A program made the translations under genes and the position numbers. The notes under the pieces were generated by a model. The model was not told the origin of the DNA, did not search any database, and worked only from the letters and a program-made list of their open reading frames with translations. A stretch of DNA of 64,000 nt from assembly GCF_927798175.1 (NCBI RefSeq), contig NZ_CAKMMP010000005.1:310001-374000 (forward strand), read 5' to 3'. Position 1 is the first letter of the stretch; the number at the start of each line of letters is the position of its first letter. Below, in pieces: positions 25,640 through 33,685 of the stretch. This stretch comes from Paenibacillus sp. JJ-223. GTDB lineage: Bacteria; Bacillota; Bacilli; Paenibacillales; Paenibacillaceae.

Positions 25640-27241
25640 TTAAGCCATCACCGTTGATCGGCGATTTTCCATGGCACGGCGCAATTCATTCGAGAGGCGT
25701 CCCCCGATCTGAAGGGCGAGGGCATCGTAATCGATCGCGTTTTCGCGCACCGTCACTTGCACCGCTCCCGCAGGCACGTTGACAGAGACTTGGTTGGTGA
25801 CCTCAGTTTTGAAATCGGTGAGGTAACCAGCCAGACTGCTCATCTGTTCCTCGGAAATTTGCACGGTCATCGTGGATGGTGTGCCGTTGCCCGCGGCCTG
25901 TGCTTGCGCACCTGCACCTGTCCCCATGCCCATAGCCTGCATTTGCATCAGGTTCGGTCCAGCGAGTGCTGCCGCCGTTGGGCCGCCGCCCATGCCGGAC
26001 AAGTAGGCATTCGGACCGGTTATCGAGAGAGCGGATGGGATATAGGCTGGAGCAGGCATCGGTTGGGCAGCGGGGGCTGGTTGCGCTGGCGCCACAGGAG
26101 GTTCTTCTATTTTGGAGCCTCCAAAGAAATCGGTGATACCGCCGAAGATATTCTTCGCCTTCTCGGCTACAAAATTACCAGCGCCGGACAAAGCGTTTCC
26201 AATGTCTTTCGCCTTATCTCCGATCCACCCACCGACTTCACTGCCAGCCCAGCCACCAACCGCACCGCCAACCCAGGTTCCAATGCCTGGCAGTAGCGCG
26301 GTGCCGATTGCACTACCAATGGCCGTTCCAGCAGCACCACCGATCATTGATCCACCGGCACGTCCTCTTTGTTCTGGTGAAGCGGTGGCAAAATCCGCCA
26401 CGCTCATCATGGTGTTGAGAGGACCCAGAAATTTTCCTGCTTTTTTGACGACTCCACTGCCTATTTTGCTAATAAGGCCCGAGCCCCCGCCGCCTTCTGT
26501 TCCTCCACCACCAAATAATCCCTTTACATCTCCCCACAATCCATCAATACCACCAATTAAATCAGAGCCTGCTGTAGAGAAGTCATTGACAAACTTAGCT
26601 CCGCGTTTTGTAACCTTGAACACCTTTTTCCACCTGTTTCCTGGTGTAGAGGGTCTTTTTATTTCTTTCCACAGTTTTTTCCCGCTGCTTCTTGCATCGA
26701 AAGCTTTCGTTACTCCAGACGAGAGTGACTTCCCCCGATCAAACATACCTTTCATTTTTTGCAAAAATGTTTTAGGTTTTTCTTCTCCTCCAGCTGCCCC
26801 GATATTTATGGAGTCCAGCTTATTAGTTAGATTGTTTAATGATTGCGTGTTCACTTGTAAGGCATCTATCAAAGGCTGTGAGTTTACATCGACGGATACA
26901 CCTGAGATTTGGTGACTAACCTTATAGTTTACATTGGCTGAAGCGTCCAAAATCCCTGATCGAATAGACTTGAGTTTATTCAACAATCCTTCTAAAGCTG
27001 GCGTGGCTCGATCAGCAAATTCAACTTGTGGGGCAATCCGTAACCTGCTCAATCGTACCGCCGTGCTATATATGCTCTCCAAACGTCGCCCAGTTGTCCG
27101 CAACTCGTTGTTGGTCTTGATCAAACTCTGATATCGCGTTCGGCCCAACCGATCCGTGGAACGCTGGATTTGGTCGAGATAACGAATCGTCGTTCGCATC
27201 TGCGCATTCGATTGGGACAAACCAATAATCGTTTCTGCCAT
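25640..27241 (-). CDS. xkdO: tail tape measure protein (module 2)
   Basis: A 533-residue tape measure starting MAETIIGLSQSNAQMRTTIR at an ATG behind AGGAGGTGAACGA. Helical N-terminal third, then a glycine/alanine-rich hydrophobic stretch at about 285-360 (GRAGGSMIGGAAGTAIGSAI, GTWVGGAVGGWAGSEVGGWI) of the type seen in phage lysis and injection proteins. A Pro/Ala/Gln/Met-rich linker (about 385-460) and a C-terminal helical end complete it. It is about 160 residues shorter than in module 1, which would give a tail of roughly 80 nm by the usual rule. The DNA of the N-terminal half (26.5-27.2 kb) is AT-richer than the rest. Confidence 0.85.
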   Translation of the reverse strand: MAETIIGLSQSNAQMRTTIRYLDQIQRSTDRLGRTRYQSLIKTNNELRTTGRRLESIYSTAVRLSRLRIAPQVEFADRATPALEGLLNKLKSIRSGILDASANVNYKVSHQISGVSVDVNSQPLIDALQVNTQSLNNLTNKLDSINIGAAGGEEKPKTFLQKMKGMFDRGKSLSSGVTKAFDARSSGKKLWKEIKRPSTPGNRWKKVFKVTKRGAKFVNDFSTAGSDLIGGIDGLWGDVKGLFGGGGTEGGGGSGLISKIGSGVVKKAGKFLGPLNTMMSVADFATASPEQRGRAGGSMIGGAAGTAIGSAIGTALLPGIGTWVGGAVGGWAGSEVGGWIGDKAKDIGNALSGAGNFVAEKAKNIFGGITDFFGGSKIEEPPVAPAQPAPAAQPMPAPAYIPSALSITGPNAYLSGMGGGPTAAALAGPNLMQMQAMGMGTGAGAQAQAAGNGTPSTMTVQISEEQMSSLAGYLTDFKTEVTNQVSVNVPAGAVQVTVRENAIDYDALALQIGGRLSNELRRAMENRRSTVMA

Positions 27242-27271
27242 TCGTTCACCTCCTGACGTATTGTTGTTCCT

Positions 27272-27439
27272 CTATCGATTGGCTGTCGCGGCCAAAGCGT
27301 TCATCTCCTCTTCACTAAAAGCGAGCAGCAATGACCGCTCTCCTCTTGGCAGTGCCCAGAACTCTCCGGGACGCAAATGATGGCGCACCCACATATGATA
27401 CAGATACGTCGTCATTCCGCCGGAGTGAATCAGTTTTTT
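27272..27439 (-). CDS. frameshift extension of the tail assembly chaperone (GT-type product, module 2)
   Basis: Minus-one slippage at 27439-27433 leads into 53 codons from CTG at 27433 to TAG at 27274-27272. It reads LIHSGGMTTYLYHMWVRHHL, then RPGEFWALPRGERSLLLAFS and EEEMNALAATANR. The fused product would be 197 residues. The ALPRGERSLLLAFSEEE part aligns by pattern with ALAPREQAAIYAMISVRVEEE-like residues of module 1. It ends 30 bases before the tape measure start. An in-frame ATG exists inside but with no good ribosome binding site. Confidence 0.82.
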   Translation of the reverse strand, partial: KKLIHSGGMTTYLYHMWVRHHLRPGEFWALPRGERSLLLAFSEEEMNALAATANR

Positions 27440-27864
27440 AGGTCTTCAATCTCCACGCCGAAGCCGGACAGCTCCAGTACTTTGTCGCCGACCGCATCCA
27501 ATTCGCCTGCCAGCAGCATGCGGCGAACCGCCTGCTCCCCGCCGGACAGCTTCATGCGTCCGGTGATGCGGCTGTCTCCCCAGCCGGACAATTCCAGGCT
27601 GCGTACCTTCAGCTTGACCGTCGCTTCCGAGATCAGCAGTGCATTGAATGTCTCCGTGTCTACTTTTTCCTCGGTACGGCCTTTGACCGTTTTGCGGATC
27701 GTGCAGCGTTCGCGGATCTGATCGACCTTCGAGGACGTCAGGCCGCGCAGGGTCAGCAGCAGATCCAGGCGCTGAATGCGCACGTTTTCCTCCGGCAGCC
27801 GTTCGGCTGCTTCAAACAGCTGGTCCAAAATCTGTTCTTCCGACAAATGTTCGTTTACGCTCAT
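27430..27864 (-). CDS. xkdN: tail assembly chaperone, short (zero-frame) product, XkdN family (module 2)
   Basis: A 144-residue chaperone (MSVNEHLSEEQILDQLFEAA to GFGVEIEDLKN). Between tube and tape measure, as in module 1. It ends CTA AAA AAC TGA, again with a minus-one heptamer A AAA AAC (27439-27433) right before the stop. It shares the RRMLLAGELDAVGDKVLELS block with the module 1 protein (RKMLLPGEFATLGEQVQKLN). Start follows AAAGGAGCTAACAACC. Confidence 0.9.
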   Translation of the reverse strand: MSVNEHLSEEQILDQLFEAAERLPEENVRIQRLDLLLTLRGLTSSKVDQIRERCTIRKTVKGRTEEKVDTETFNALLISEATVKLKVRSLELSGWGDSRITGRMKLSGGEQAVRRMLLAGELDAVGDKVLELSGFGVEIEDLKN

Positions 27865-27960
27865 GGTTGTTAGCTCCTTTTTTTGACTGTGTATAAATTC
27901 AATGTTTCAACTTGATCCATTCACCAGCACACTTTCTCATCTCTTACACATGGTCAATGA

Positions 27961-27985
27961 AAGGGCCGGGAAACGTCCCAGCCCA
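27961..27985 (-). terminator. terminator-like hairpin after the tube gene (module 2)
   Basis: Minus strand: GGGCTGGG pairs with CCCGGCCC (one G-U), then TTTCATT. It lies between tube and chaperone genes, the same place as the hairpin at 15995-16041 in module 1. The T-run is short, so stopping would be partial. Confidence 0.5.
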
Positions 27986-28002
27986 TTCAGATTCCGCTCG
28001 AA

Positions 28003-28410
28003 TTATCTGGCTACAATCGGATCAAGCAGATCGAATCCTTCAAAGGTAAAACCGGTCTCCTCCGGCACTTCCTCGCCGGCCGTCCAGTTGGCCAACTGGA
28101 TTTTGTCGACCATGCAGCCTTTCAGCAGCACCCGCTCATGACCATAGGACTCGGGATCGTTCAGCGAGGAAATAATTTCGAATTTGGTAAAACCGCGCAC
28201 GATCATGTCCGATGTCACTTTGTAACCGGTCATGGTGCCGGTGCCTTTTTTGGCGCCGTTTTTGTGCACCTTCCAGTCGTTGCCGACCAGGTTCAGCTCG
28301 CGCTTCTCGATCTCCACACTGGCCTCCAGTTTGTTGATATTAGTCTGCCACACACCATCGATATGCAGCTGACCGTGGGTACCGAGAATAACTCTTGATG
28401 CATCCAACAT
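28003..28410 (-). CDS. xkdM: tail tube protein, XkdM family (module 2)
   Basis: A 135-residue tube protein. The ATG at 28410 (MLDASRVILGTHGQLHIDGV) follows GGAGGAATTTTAC; the frame open further upstream is not needed. Family features: the WQTNINKLEASVEIEKRELN strand pair, WKVHKNGAKKGTGTMTGYKV, and ETGFTFEGFDLLDPI at the end. It belongs to a different branch of the XkdM/DUF2001 family from the module 1 tube. It is separated from the sheath by 330 bases holding REP-like palindromes, unlike module 1, where the gap is two bases. Confidence 0.88.
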   Translation of the reverse strand: MLDASRVILGTHGQLHIDGVWQTNINKLEASVEIEKRELNLVGNDWKVHKNGAKKGTGTMTGYKVTSDMIVRGFTKFEIISSLNDPESYGHERVLLKGCMVDKIQLANWTAGEEVPEETGFTFEGFDLLDPIVAR

Positions 28411-28527
28411 GTAAAATTCCTCCTTGGTTATATGTGTTGAGGCTCCACACCTCTTCGTTGATTCATTTGCGTAGTTCTGACGAACCGTAGACACCTTATT
28501 TGGAGATAAATCACGCATGCCACAATG

Positions 28528-28660
28528 TAACGAACCTCAGCCACGCTATTCGGGCCGGAAACAAGCAACAACGCCCGTTTTCGGGCAATTAAGACGTCTG
28601 AGGTTCGTTAAAGTGCCAACCACATCGATTTGGAGCCAATGACGTGCGTCAGGTTCATTA
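28528..28660. repeat. REP-like palindromic repeat cluster 1
   Basis: Three units of a roughly 23-base family: TAACGAACCTCAGCCACG at 28528 (direct), CGTCTGAGGTTCGTTA near 28593 (inverted) and CGTGCGTCAGGTTCATTA near 28643 (inverted). Direct and inverted units can pair into a long hairpin with an inner GCCCG/CGGGC stem. The same family occurs at 53026-53243. The cluster sits inside the module 2 operon between sheath and tube genes. Confidence 0.8.
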
Positions 28661-28740
28661 AAAATTCGAATGCTCCATCTCATGCCCTCTGCGATCAGTC
28701 TCGTGGTATAAGGTTCGCCACGCCCTAATCCCAACGCCAA

Positions 28741-30204
28741 TTACTGCACATAAAATGTGCCAAACAACTGCTCCATCACATCGGTCAGTTTCACATTCCA
28801 CTGGAGGTATACCTGATCCGCCTCCGGTTTGAATACCGGGGAGTCGCCGTAATATGCCGGGTCGAGCACGACATCGTAACCGGACGCTTCGATCACATTG
28901 CTTTGCGCCAATAGCCCCAGGTAGGACTTCATGGCCGAAATCAGCGCCAAGCGTCCTTCCTCGGTATTGTTCACTTTGCCGATGTAGCTGTCTTCCGCGG
29001 AACGCTGCAAATCCGTGTTAATCGCATCCATCACGCGGATCGAACGGATTTTTTTCCAGGCATTGTTTTGACCCGACTCAGGCGTAACCAGCGTGTTCAC
29101 ACCGCGAAGCGCCTTCACTTGACGGCCGTCATGGATGAAAATGAACACCCCGTTCTGCACGGCCTGCTCCTGCTCGGCACGCGTCCATTTGCGCGTCACA
29201 TCATCAAACGGAGTCGCGGCATACGTCGTCGATTCGTTCAAACGCTGCCCGGCGATCAGACCCGCCACGTACGCAGAGGTTTGCGCCGAACTGTAATCAA
29301 CGTCGCCCAAACGTACGCCCGTCCCCACGTTAATGACGCCTTCATGGTTCAGCGTGAGGGAGCGCGCTGCCGCCTTTTGCGCCGCACTCGCCGAAGTATC
29401 GTCCGCGGAAGAACCGCCAAACACGGCCATCACCGGTTTGCCTTCGCTGCGCACACGTTTCACCCACGCTGCAAAGCTCGCCAATAAAGACGCATCCGCC
29501 GCATGATCCAGGGCGAGCACATCGAACGTTTGTCCCTCCAGCGCCGCTTGCAAAGCAATGTAATCCGCATTGGCAATACTTTCGTTGCCGCTCACACCGC
29601 CATTGAAAGCAGCTCCCGACACCGTCGCTACCGTGCCCGTTCCATCGCCTACCGCCTGTGCGGTAATCCACAGATTGCTCTCATCCGCATTGATCTGCTC
29701 GGCCAGCGCCGCGGCCGAAATGTCTGCCGTCAGCAAGGCATACAGCATTTTGTTGCCCTCAAACAGACGCACCTCATGCTTCGTGTTGTCGATGACGCCC
29801 GGCTGAATCGTCACGTAGAAACCGTTGGCGCGATCGCCCGGATATTTGGCAGTCAGCTGCAGTACGTCCGCATCGCTGCCATCCTTCAGCACCAAGCTTG
29901 CCGCCTTCGCCGTTTCCCCGGTTACGCGGTATGCCAATAACTTCTTCGGCCCGCCCAACAGTGCCAGCTTCAAGGACGCATAGGCCGTCCCGTTATCCAA
30001 GGCGTTTGCCGCGAAAATCTGTCCGATCGCCGCTTCGCTGCCCACTTCCACAAACGTGCCTGCCGGGCCCCAATTCGCCTTGACCGGAACAACGACGGTC
30101 CCCCGCGATCCGGCCTGAATGGCCGATGCCGCTGCCGCCTGAAAATTCATATACAAGCCCGGAAGTACCGGACGATTCGTTTGCTCCCAAGTTCCGCCTG
30201 CCAT
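28741..30204 (-). CDS. xkdK: contractile tail sheath protein, XkdK family (module 2)
   Basis: A 487-residue sheath. It starts MAGGTWEQTNRPVLPGLYMN, close to module 1. Blocks: KLALLGGPKKLLAYRVTGET, NLWITAQAVGDGTGTVATVS, LTLNHEGVINVGTGVRLGDV, VAGLIAGQRLNESTTYAATP and the C-terminal RSIRVMDAINTDLQRSAEDS with SYIGKVNNTEEGR. It is about 50 residues longer than the module 1 sheath. The ATG overlaps the stop of the small gene upstream (TAATG). Confidence 0.95.
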   Translation of the reverse strand: MAGGTWEQTNRPVLPGLYMNFQAAAASAIQAGSRGTVVVPVKANWGPAGTFVEVGSEAAIGQIFAANALDNGTAYASLKLALLGGPKKLLAYRVTGETAKAASLVLKDGSDADVLQLTAKYPGDRANGFYVTIQPGVIDNTKHEVRLFEGNKMLYALLTADISAAALAEQINADESNLWITAQAVGDGTGTVATVSGAAFNGGVSGNESIANADYIALQAALEGQTFDVLALDHAADASLLASFAAWVKRVRSEGKPVMAVFGGSSADDTSASAAQKAAARSLTLNHEGVINVGTGVRLGDVDYSSAQTSAYVAGLIAGQRLNESTTYAATPFDDVTRKWTRAEQEQAVQNGVFIFIHDGRQVKALRGVNTLVTPESGQNNAWKKIRSIRVMDAINTDLQRSAEDSYIGKVNNTEEGRLALISAMKSYLGLLAQSNVIEASGYDVVLDPAYYGDSPVFKPEADQVYLQWNVKLTDVMEQLFGTFYVQ

Positions 30205-30404
30205 TATCCGTTCACCTTCGCTTTCATAAATTGATTGATGCTTTCCTGAACCTCTTGGATGGAAAATGTTTGCTGCGCCGCTTCAAACAGCGCACCATGC
30301 AGCACCTCTGCCTTGACGGCAAAGAGGGCTTCCGCATGATTCATCAGTTCCGCCCGCGTATACTTCGGGGCTGCCTGCGCATTTTTTTTGACCGTGCCTG
30401 CCAT
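30204..30404 (-). CDS. small tail-operon protein between terminator and sheath genes (module 2)
   Basis: A 66-residue protein starting at the second ATG (MAGTVKKNAQAAPKYTRAEL), which has GAGGTGA seven bases ahead. Its end (QTFSIQEVQESINQFMKAKV) matches the C-terminal pattern of the longer gene in module 1 (17936-18250). It is translationally coupled to the sheath. Function unknown. Confidence 0.72.
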   Translation of the reverse strand: MAGTVKKNAQAAPKYTRAELMNHAEALFAVKAEVLHGALFEAAQQTFSIQEVQESINQFMKAKVNG

Positions 30405-30489
30405 GGGCATCTCACCTCGTTATCCATAAGTTTTATTGCGTGCCTGATCCGCTGCGCATTCATGAAGCTGAAGTCCCTCGCCACCGGGA

Positions 30490-31476
30490 CTATTCCAGCA
30501 CACGTTTGTGATGAATTGCCTGCATCAGCGGCGCGTCTACCTCAGATCGGCGAATGCGCTGCTGGAGCGTCAACCGGATCTGACCGTTCAGGTAGGCATC
30601 TGCCTGCAGGTCTGCGGATACTTCATCCACAGTCGCGTACCGCGTACCACCCGCAATGGACAAAGGAATGCGCGCCTGTACGCCAAACTGCTCCACCAGC
30701 CGGGTAACGGCAAGCCGAGTCTCTTCTTCCCCCGATGCCACGATGTGGCCGATCCATTGCTTGCGCAGTTCCAGTGCATTCGTCCCTGACGCAGACGTGC
30801 TGCTTCCAGCCAGCCGCCACAAAACGGTTTGGTTCTCATAGCCTCGCGGCCATACATCCGCATACACCGCCCAATCCTTGCCAAGCTCTTTGCTCGTCCA
30901 ATCCAGCATCGCCTGCATCCACGGATCAGACGGAATAGCCGGAGCGTGATCGGCCGGTTCCGGCACGTAAACGGCGAAGCGCAAGCTGCGCGTAATCATG
31001 CCGGAGGCCTGATCGATACGGTCGCATTCCCGCGAGCCGACATAGATGCAGGTGAACGCGCCGCCCTCGTCATCCTCAAGCCGTGCCTGATGTAAAGCTG
31101 CGATCAGCTGCGCTGACCAAGCCTCTACCTGTTCCGCGCCTCCGTCTTCCGAACGGGCATAAGGGTAAACGTGGATGATACGCCGATAACCCGCCCAGGC
31201 CGACTTCGGCACCTCCTCGGCAAAAGCAACCACCGCGCAAGGTCCGCTTAACACTTCTCCCGGGGCCGGGATATCCCCGACACGACCGTTCCAGGCAGGA
31301 ATCTCCTCCGCGAGTCTGCGCTTGAGGGTTTGCCTGATTCGTGCGCTCAACGAGCCGACGTTTCCCGTATCCATGGATCCCGGGTTGCCTGCTGTATATG
31401 CTGCATCGCTCATACTGTATTGCATGTCTGCATGCGTTTTCTCCCCTTTCGGCTGCCGATTTGGCTTAATCCCCAT
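30490..31476 (-). CDS. two-domain tail terminator/completion-like protein (module 2)
   Basis: A 328-residue protein, first gene of module 2, where module 1 has the 142-residue XkdJ. Two halves can be seen. Residues 40-175 (SARIRQTLKRRLAEEIPAW, YRRIIHVYPYARSEDGGAEQ) have the look of a DUF3168-type tail completion domain. Residues 180-328 (WMQAMLDWTSKELGKDWAVY, DVWPRGYENQTVLWRLAGSS, NGQIRLTLQQRIRR) look like a second terminator-type domain. It may be a fusion of two neck/tail-end proteins. The start is unsure: ATG at 31476 lacks a good ribosome binding site, and ATG at 31425 follows AAAGGGGAG by 15 bases. Function is inferred from position. Confidence 0.65.
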   Translation of the reverse strand: MGIKPNRQPKGEKTHADMQYSMSDAAYTAGNPGSMDTGNVGSLSARIRQTLKRRLAEEIPAWNGRVGDIPAPGEVLSGPCAVVAFAEEVPKSAWAGYRRIIHVYPYARSEDGGAEQVEAWSAQLIAALHQARLEDDEGGAFTCIYVGSRECDRIDQASGMITRSLRFAVYVPEPADHAPAIPSDPWMQAMLDWTSKELGKDWAVYADVWPRGYENQTVLWRLAGSSTSASGTNALELRKQWIGHIVASGEEETRLAVTRLVEQFGVQARIPLSIAGGTRYATVDEVSADLQADAYLNGQIRLTLQQRIRRSEVDAPLMQAIHHKRVLE

Positions 31477-31558
31477 TGCGCAGCAACAAGGGGCATTGGA
31501 GGCTCACTCCTTGCATTGGTTTGGTACCGGATCAACAGTTAGGCAACCTCACCGCATG

Positions 31559-31582
31559 AAAAAGACCAGCCGCCGGCTGGTC
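31559..31582 (-). terminator. intrinsic terminator ahead of module 2
   Basis: Minus strand: GACCAGCC, loop GGC, GGCTGGTC, then TTTTT. It lies 83 bases upstream of the first module 2 start and downstream of the two-box element. The upstream DUF4127 gene already has its own terminator at 31765-31812, so this second one is placed as if to control entry into module 2. Confidence 0.72.
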
Positions 31583-31642
31583 CTCATACTTAGCGTATAT
31601 GCTTTCGGTGGTGCCCGTTTGCTATTGATCCGATAATACAAT

Positions 31643-31735
31643 CTTACACCGTTCCGTTCCTAGCGCGGATGGTGTTCCGTCCGACTTCCGTGCGGATTCG
31701 GCAGGCGGATCGGCGGAAAAAAGACGACGCTTTGC
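31643..31735 (-). promoter_or_regulatory. two-box repeat element, copy 2 (ahead of module 2)
   Basis: Minus strand: box A CGTCTTTTTTCCGCC, 36 variable bases, then box B CACCATCCGCGCTAGGA with GGTGTAA. Both boxes are nearly identical to copy 1 (18854-18946), while the middle is unrelated, and the spacing is the same. It lies between the DUF4127 terminator and the module 2 terminator hairpin. No ORF with a credible start covers it here, which favours a DNA or RNA role. Confidence 0.5.
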
Positions 31736-31764
31736 GGAAGGGGAAAATCGATATTATGATCAAC

Positions 31765-31812
31765 CAAAAAAAAGAACCCGTCTCCCGCAGTACTGCGGAA
31801 AACAAGGTTCTT
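31765..31812 (-). terminator. terminator of the DUF4127 gene
   Basis: Minus strand: AAGAACC pairs with GGTTCTT around an inner CCGCAGTACTGCGG palindrome, followed by a run of T. It starts five bases downstream of the DUF4127 stop codon. Confidence 0.85.
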
Positions 31813-31816
31813 GGGT

Positions 31817-33667
31817 TTACTTCAGCTTGGCCTGAGGGCTTAACGTAATTTCGAACGCACGCCACCAGATAAAATCCGGATTGTCGTATGCCAGCTCCGT
31901 GCGGAGATATTCCGCATAAAAAGCGTCGCCATGGCAAATTCGGAAGATGGCCTTACTTCCGGCAGCAAAGGCCGGCTTGGCTCCGAGCGCTGCCGTGTGC
32001 GTCTGCATCAGGTCGCGCAGCAGCCGCTGCAAATACGCGTAGTCCTCAGCCGAATTGAACAGAAGCATGTTCTGGTCCGATAACGTCGCCACATTGGTGT
32101 ACAGCGCATGCGCTCTGGAATAAGTCCGGATATCGGCGATGGCTACCGCCTTGTAATAGTAATCTTTTAGGAAACGTTTGAAGAGCAGGGACCCCTGCGC
32201 ATCCATCGCTTTGGCCAGCGCCCGCGGATGCGACTCTGTGGTCAAAAAAGCGTATCGGGACTGTCCCATGCCCACGGCCATGCCGATTTTGTTGCCCGGC
32301 GTGTTCCATGCGCTGTAACCGAGCAGTTTCCCAGTATGCGGCGAATCCAGCAGCGCTTCGGCTACAGCCGGATTCGCCGGCCCCTTGCCCACGAAATCGA
32401 TCACGAGGGTCGGTACACCCTTTTCGCCGTTCGAAGCAAGATGGGCCATGGCCTCTTGAATCCGATTTTCGGCCGTGATCGCAATAATCGAAAGATCGGG
32501 ATACCGATGCTTCGCCGTTCCCGCGCTTTGGCCGGTCATCCGATCCAGTTCGCTGTCTACGCTGAATCCGTCCGTTTCGTTACCCGGATTACCGACTCCG
32601 CTCTCCCTGGTTACGCTTGCGGCGGCCGTTTCCGTTTCTGTCTCAACCTCGGGAGAAGCGGAGTCTGTCACCAGCTTGCCGCCGACAATGTCCACATGCC
32701 GGACCAAATTTTGATGCACGTCCATGTATTCATACGTGTTGATGATCGTGGAGCCGTGCGGCCCGTAATACGTGACGCCATAGGTTGTCTTCTTTCCCCT
32801 GCGATGAAGCTGGTTCGCCATGCGGGCGACAAGGGAATGCCCCAGTCCATCCGCGTCAGGCAAAATGATGGCGCGTTCCGGGTTTTGCCCGTCGATTCCG
32901 CCCAGCCATTCGTTAATGCGCTGCTCCACATAGCGGATTTCATTGATTTGCACACCCTGCGTGTTGGCGTCGTCTACGCCGACCACTAGGAAATCGATAT
33001 ATCCCTCACGTGCCAAACGTTCCAGAATGTAACGATTGCTTTTGAATTTATGCTGTCTCGTATTATAGTACCGGGATTTGTCAAAATAGGTCGTGTCCCC
33101 ATACTCCACGCCGTCCGGCGACACGTTGTACCCCGCGATAATATCCTCGAACGACGTGAACGCCTTGCGCGGCTGCTGCATTAAGGTGCGGGACTCATTA
33201 TAGGCGTCCAACGTCAAACCATCCGCAAAGGACGTCGTCGCCAGCCGCATGATCGTATCCATCACGTAAACGGGCTTGCGAGGATACTTCTCCTTAATTT
33301 CCCGGATCACGTCCAGCAGCGCTGTCGTTTCTGCATCATAATCCGGGTAATTCGCCCCGCCGTGGTCGCGCAGCTGACGACTGCCAATCAATCCGCCATA
33401 GGCCAGCATATCGGCAGAAATAACGAATCCGTCGGCCGCTGCCGCATGCTTTCGGATAAAATCGCGAATTCGGGACGGTTTGCCGTACGTCGGGGTCGAT
33501 GTACCAAGCAGCATCGATCCATCCACGCTTTTTTCCGAGTCCAGCCGATTTTCAATATCGTTCAGGTTCGGTGCAACGATATGGAGACCGGCTGCTTTTC
33601 CTTGCACGATGACGTCATCCAGATTTGCCGGACGATCATCGAGCGGAACATACACTACTGTTTTCAT
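31817..33667 (-). CDS. DUF4127 family protein
   Basis: A 616-residue protein of the DUF4127 family, opening with the diagnostic MKTVVYVPLDDRPANLDDVI. Other family stretches are FVISADMLAYGGLIGSRQ, PVYVMDTIMRLATT, FLVVGVDDANTQG and the late GKLLGYSAWNTPGNKIGMAV. No signal peptide or membrane helix is seen. Acidic and Asn residues in these motifs suggest an enzyme with a metal or sugar-type substrate, but the function of the family is not established. A Glu/Ala/Thr/Val-rich insertion near residue 345 (ETETETAAASVTRESG) looks like a linker. The ribosome binding site AGGAGG lies directly next to the end of MITE copy B, so that repeat forms much of the 5' untranslated region. Confidence 0.88.
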   Translation of the reverse strand: MKTVVYVPLDDRPANLDDVIVQGKAAGLHIVAPNLNDIENRLDSEKSVDGSMLLGTSTPTYGKPSRIRDFIRKHAAAADGFVISADMLAYGGLIGSRQLRDHGGANYPDYDAETTALLDVIREIKEKYPRKPVYVMDTIMRLATTSFADGLTLDAYNESRTLMQQPRKAFTSFEDIIAGYNVSPDGVEYGDTTYFDKSRYYNTRQHKFKSNRYILERLAREGYIDFLVVGVDDANTQGVQINEIRYVEQRINEWLGGIDGQNPERAIILPDADGLGHSLVARMANQLHRRGKKTTYGVTYYGPHGSTIINTYEYMDVHQNLVRHVDIVGGKLVTDSASPEVETETETAAASVTRESGVGNPGNETDGFSVDSELDRMTGQSAGTAKHRYPDLSIIAITAENRIQEAMAHLASNGEKGVPTLVIDFVGKGPANPAVAEALLDSPHTGKLLGYSAWNTPGNKIGMAVGMGQSRYAFLTTESHPRALAKAMDAQGSLLFKRFLKDYYYKAVAIADIRTYSRAHALYTNVATLSDQNMLLFNSAEDYAYLQRLLRDLMQTHTAALGAKPAFAAGSKAIFRICHGDAFYAEYLRTELAYDNPDFIWWRAFEITLSPQAKLK

Positions 33668-33685
33668 ATCATGAAACCTCCTGTC

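Noticed and set aside
4815..31476. A complete inducible prophage
   Set aside because: No integrase, terminase, portal, capsid, replication or attachment site was found, and chromosomal genes flank both ends closely.
4815..31476. Extracellular contractile injection system or type VI secretion
   Set aside because: No AAA+ ATPase, no effector or toxin gene and no spike-toxin fusion was seen; gene order and families are those of PBSX tails.
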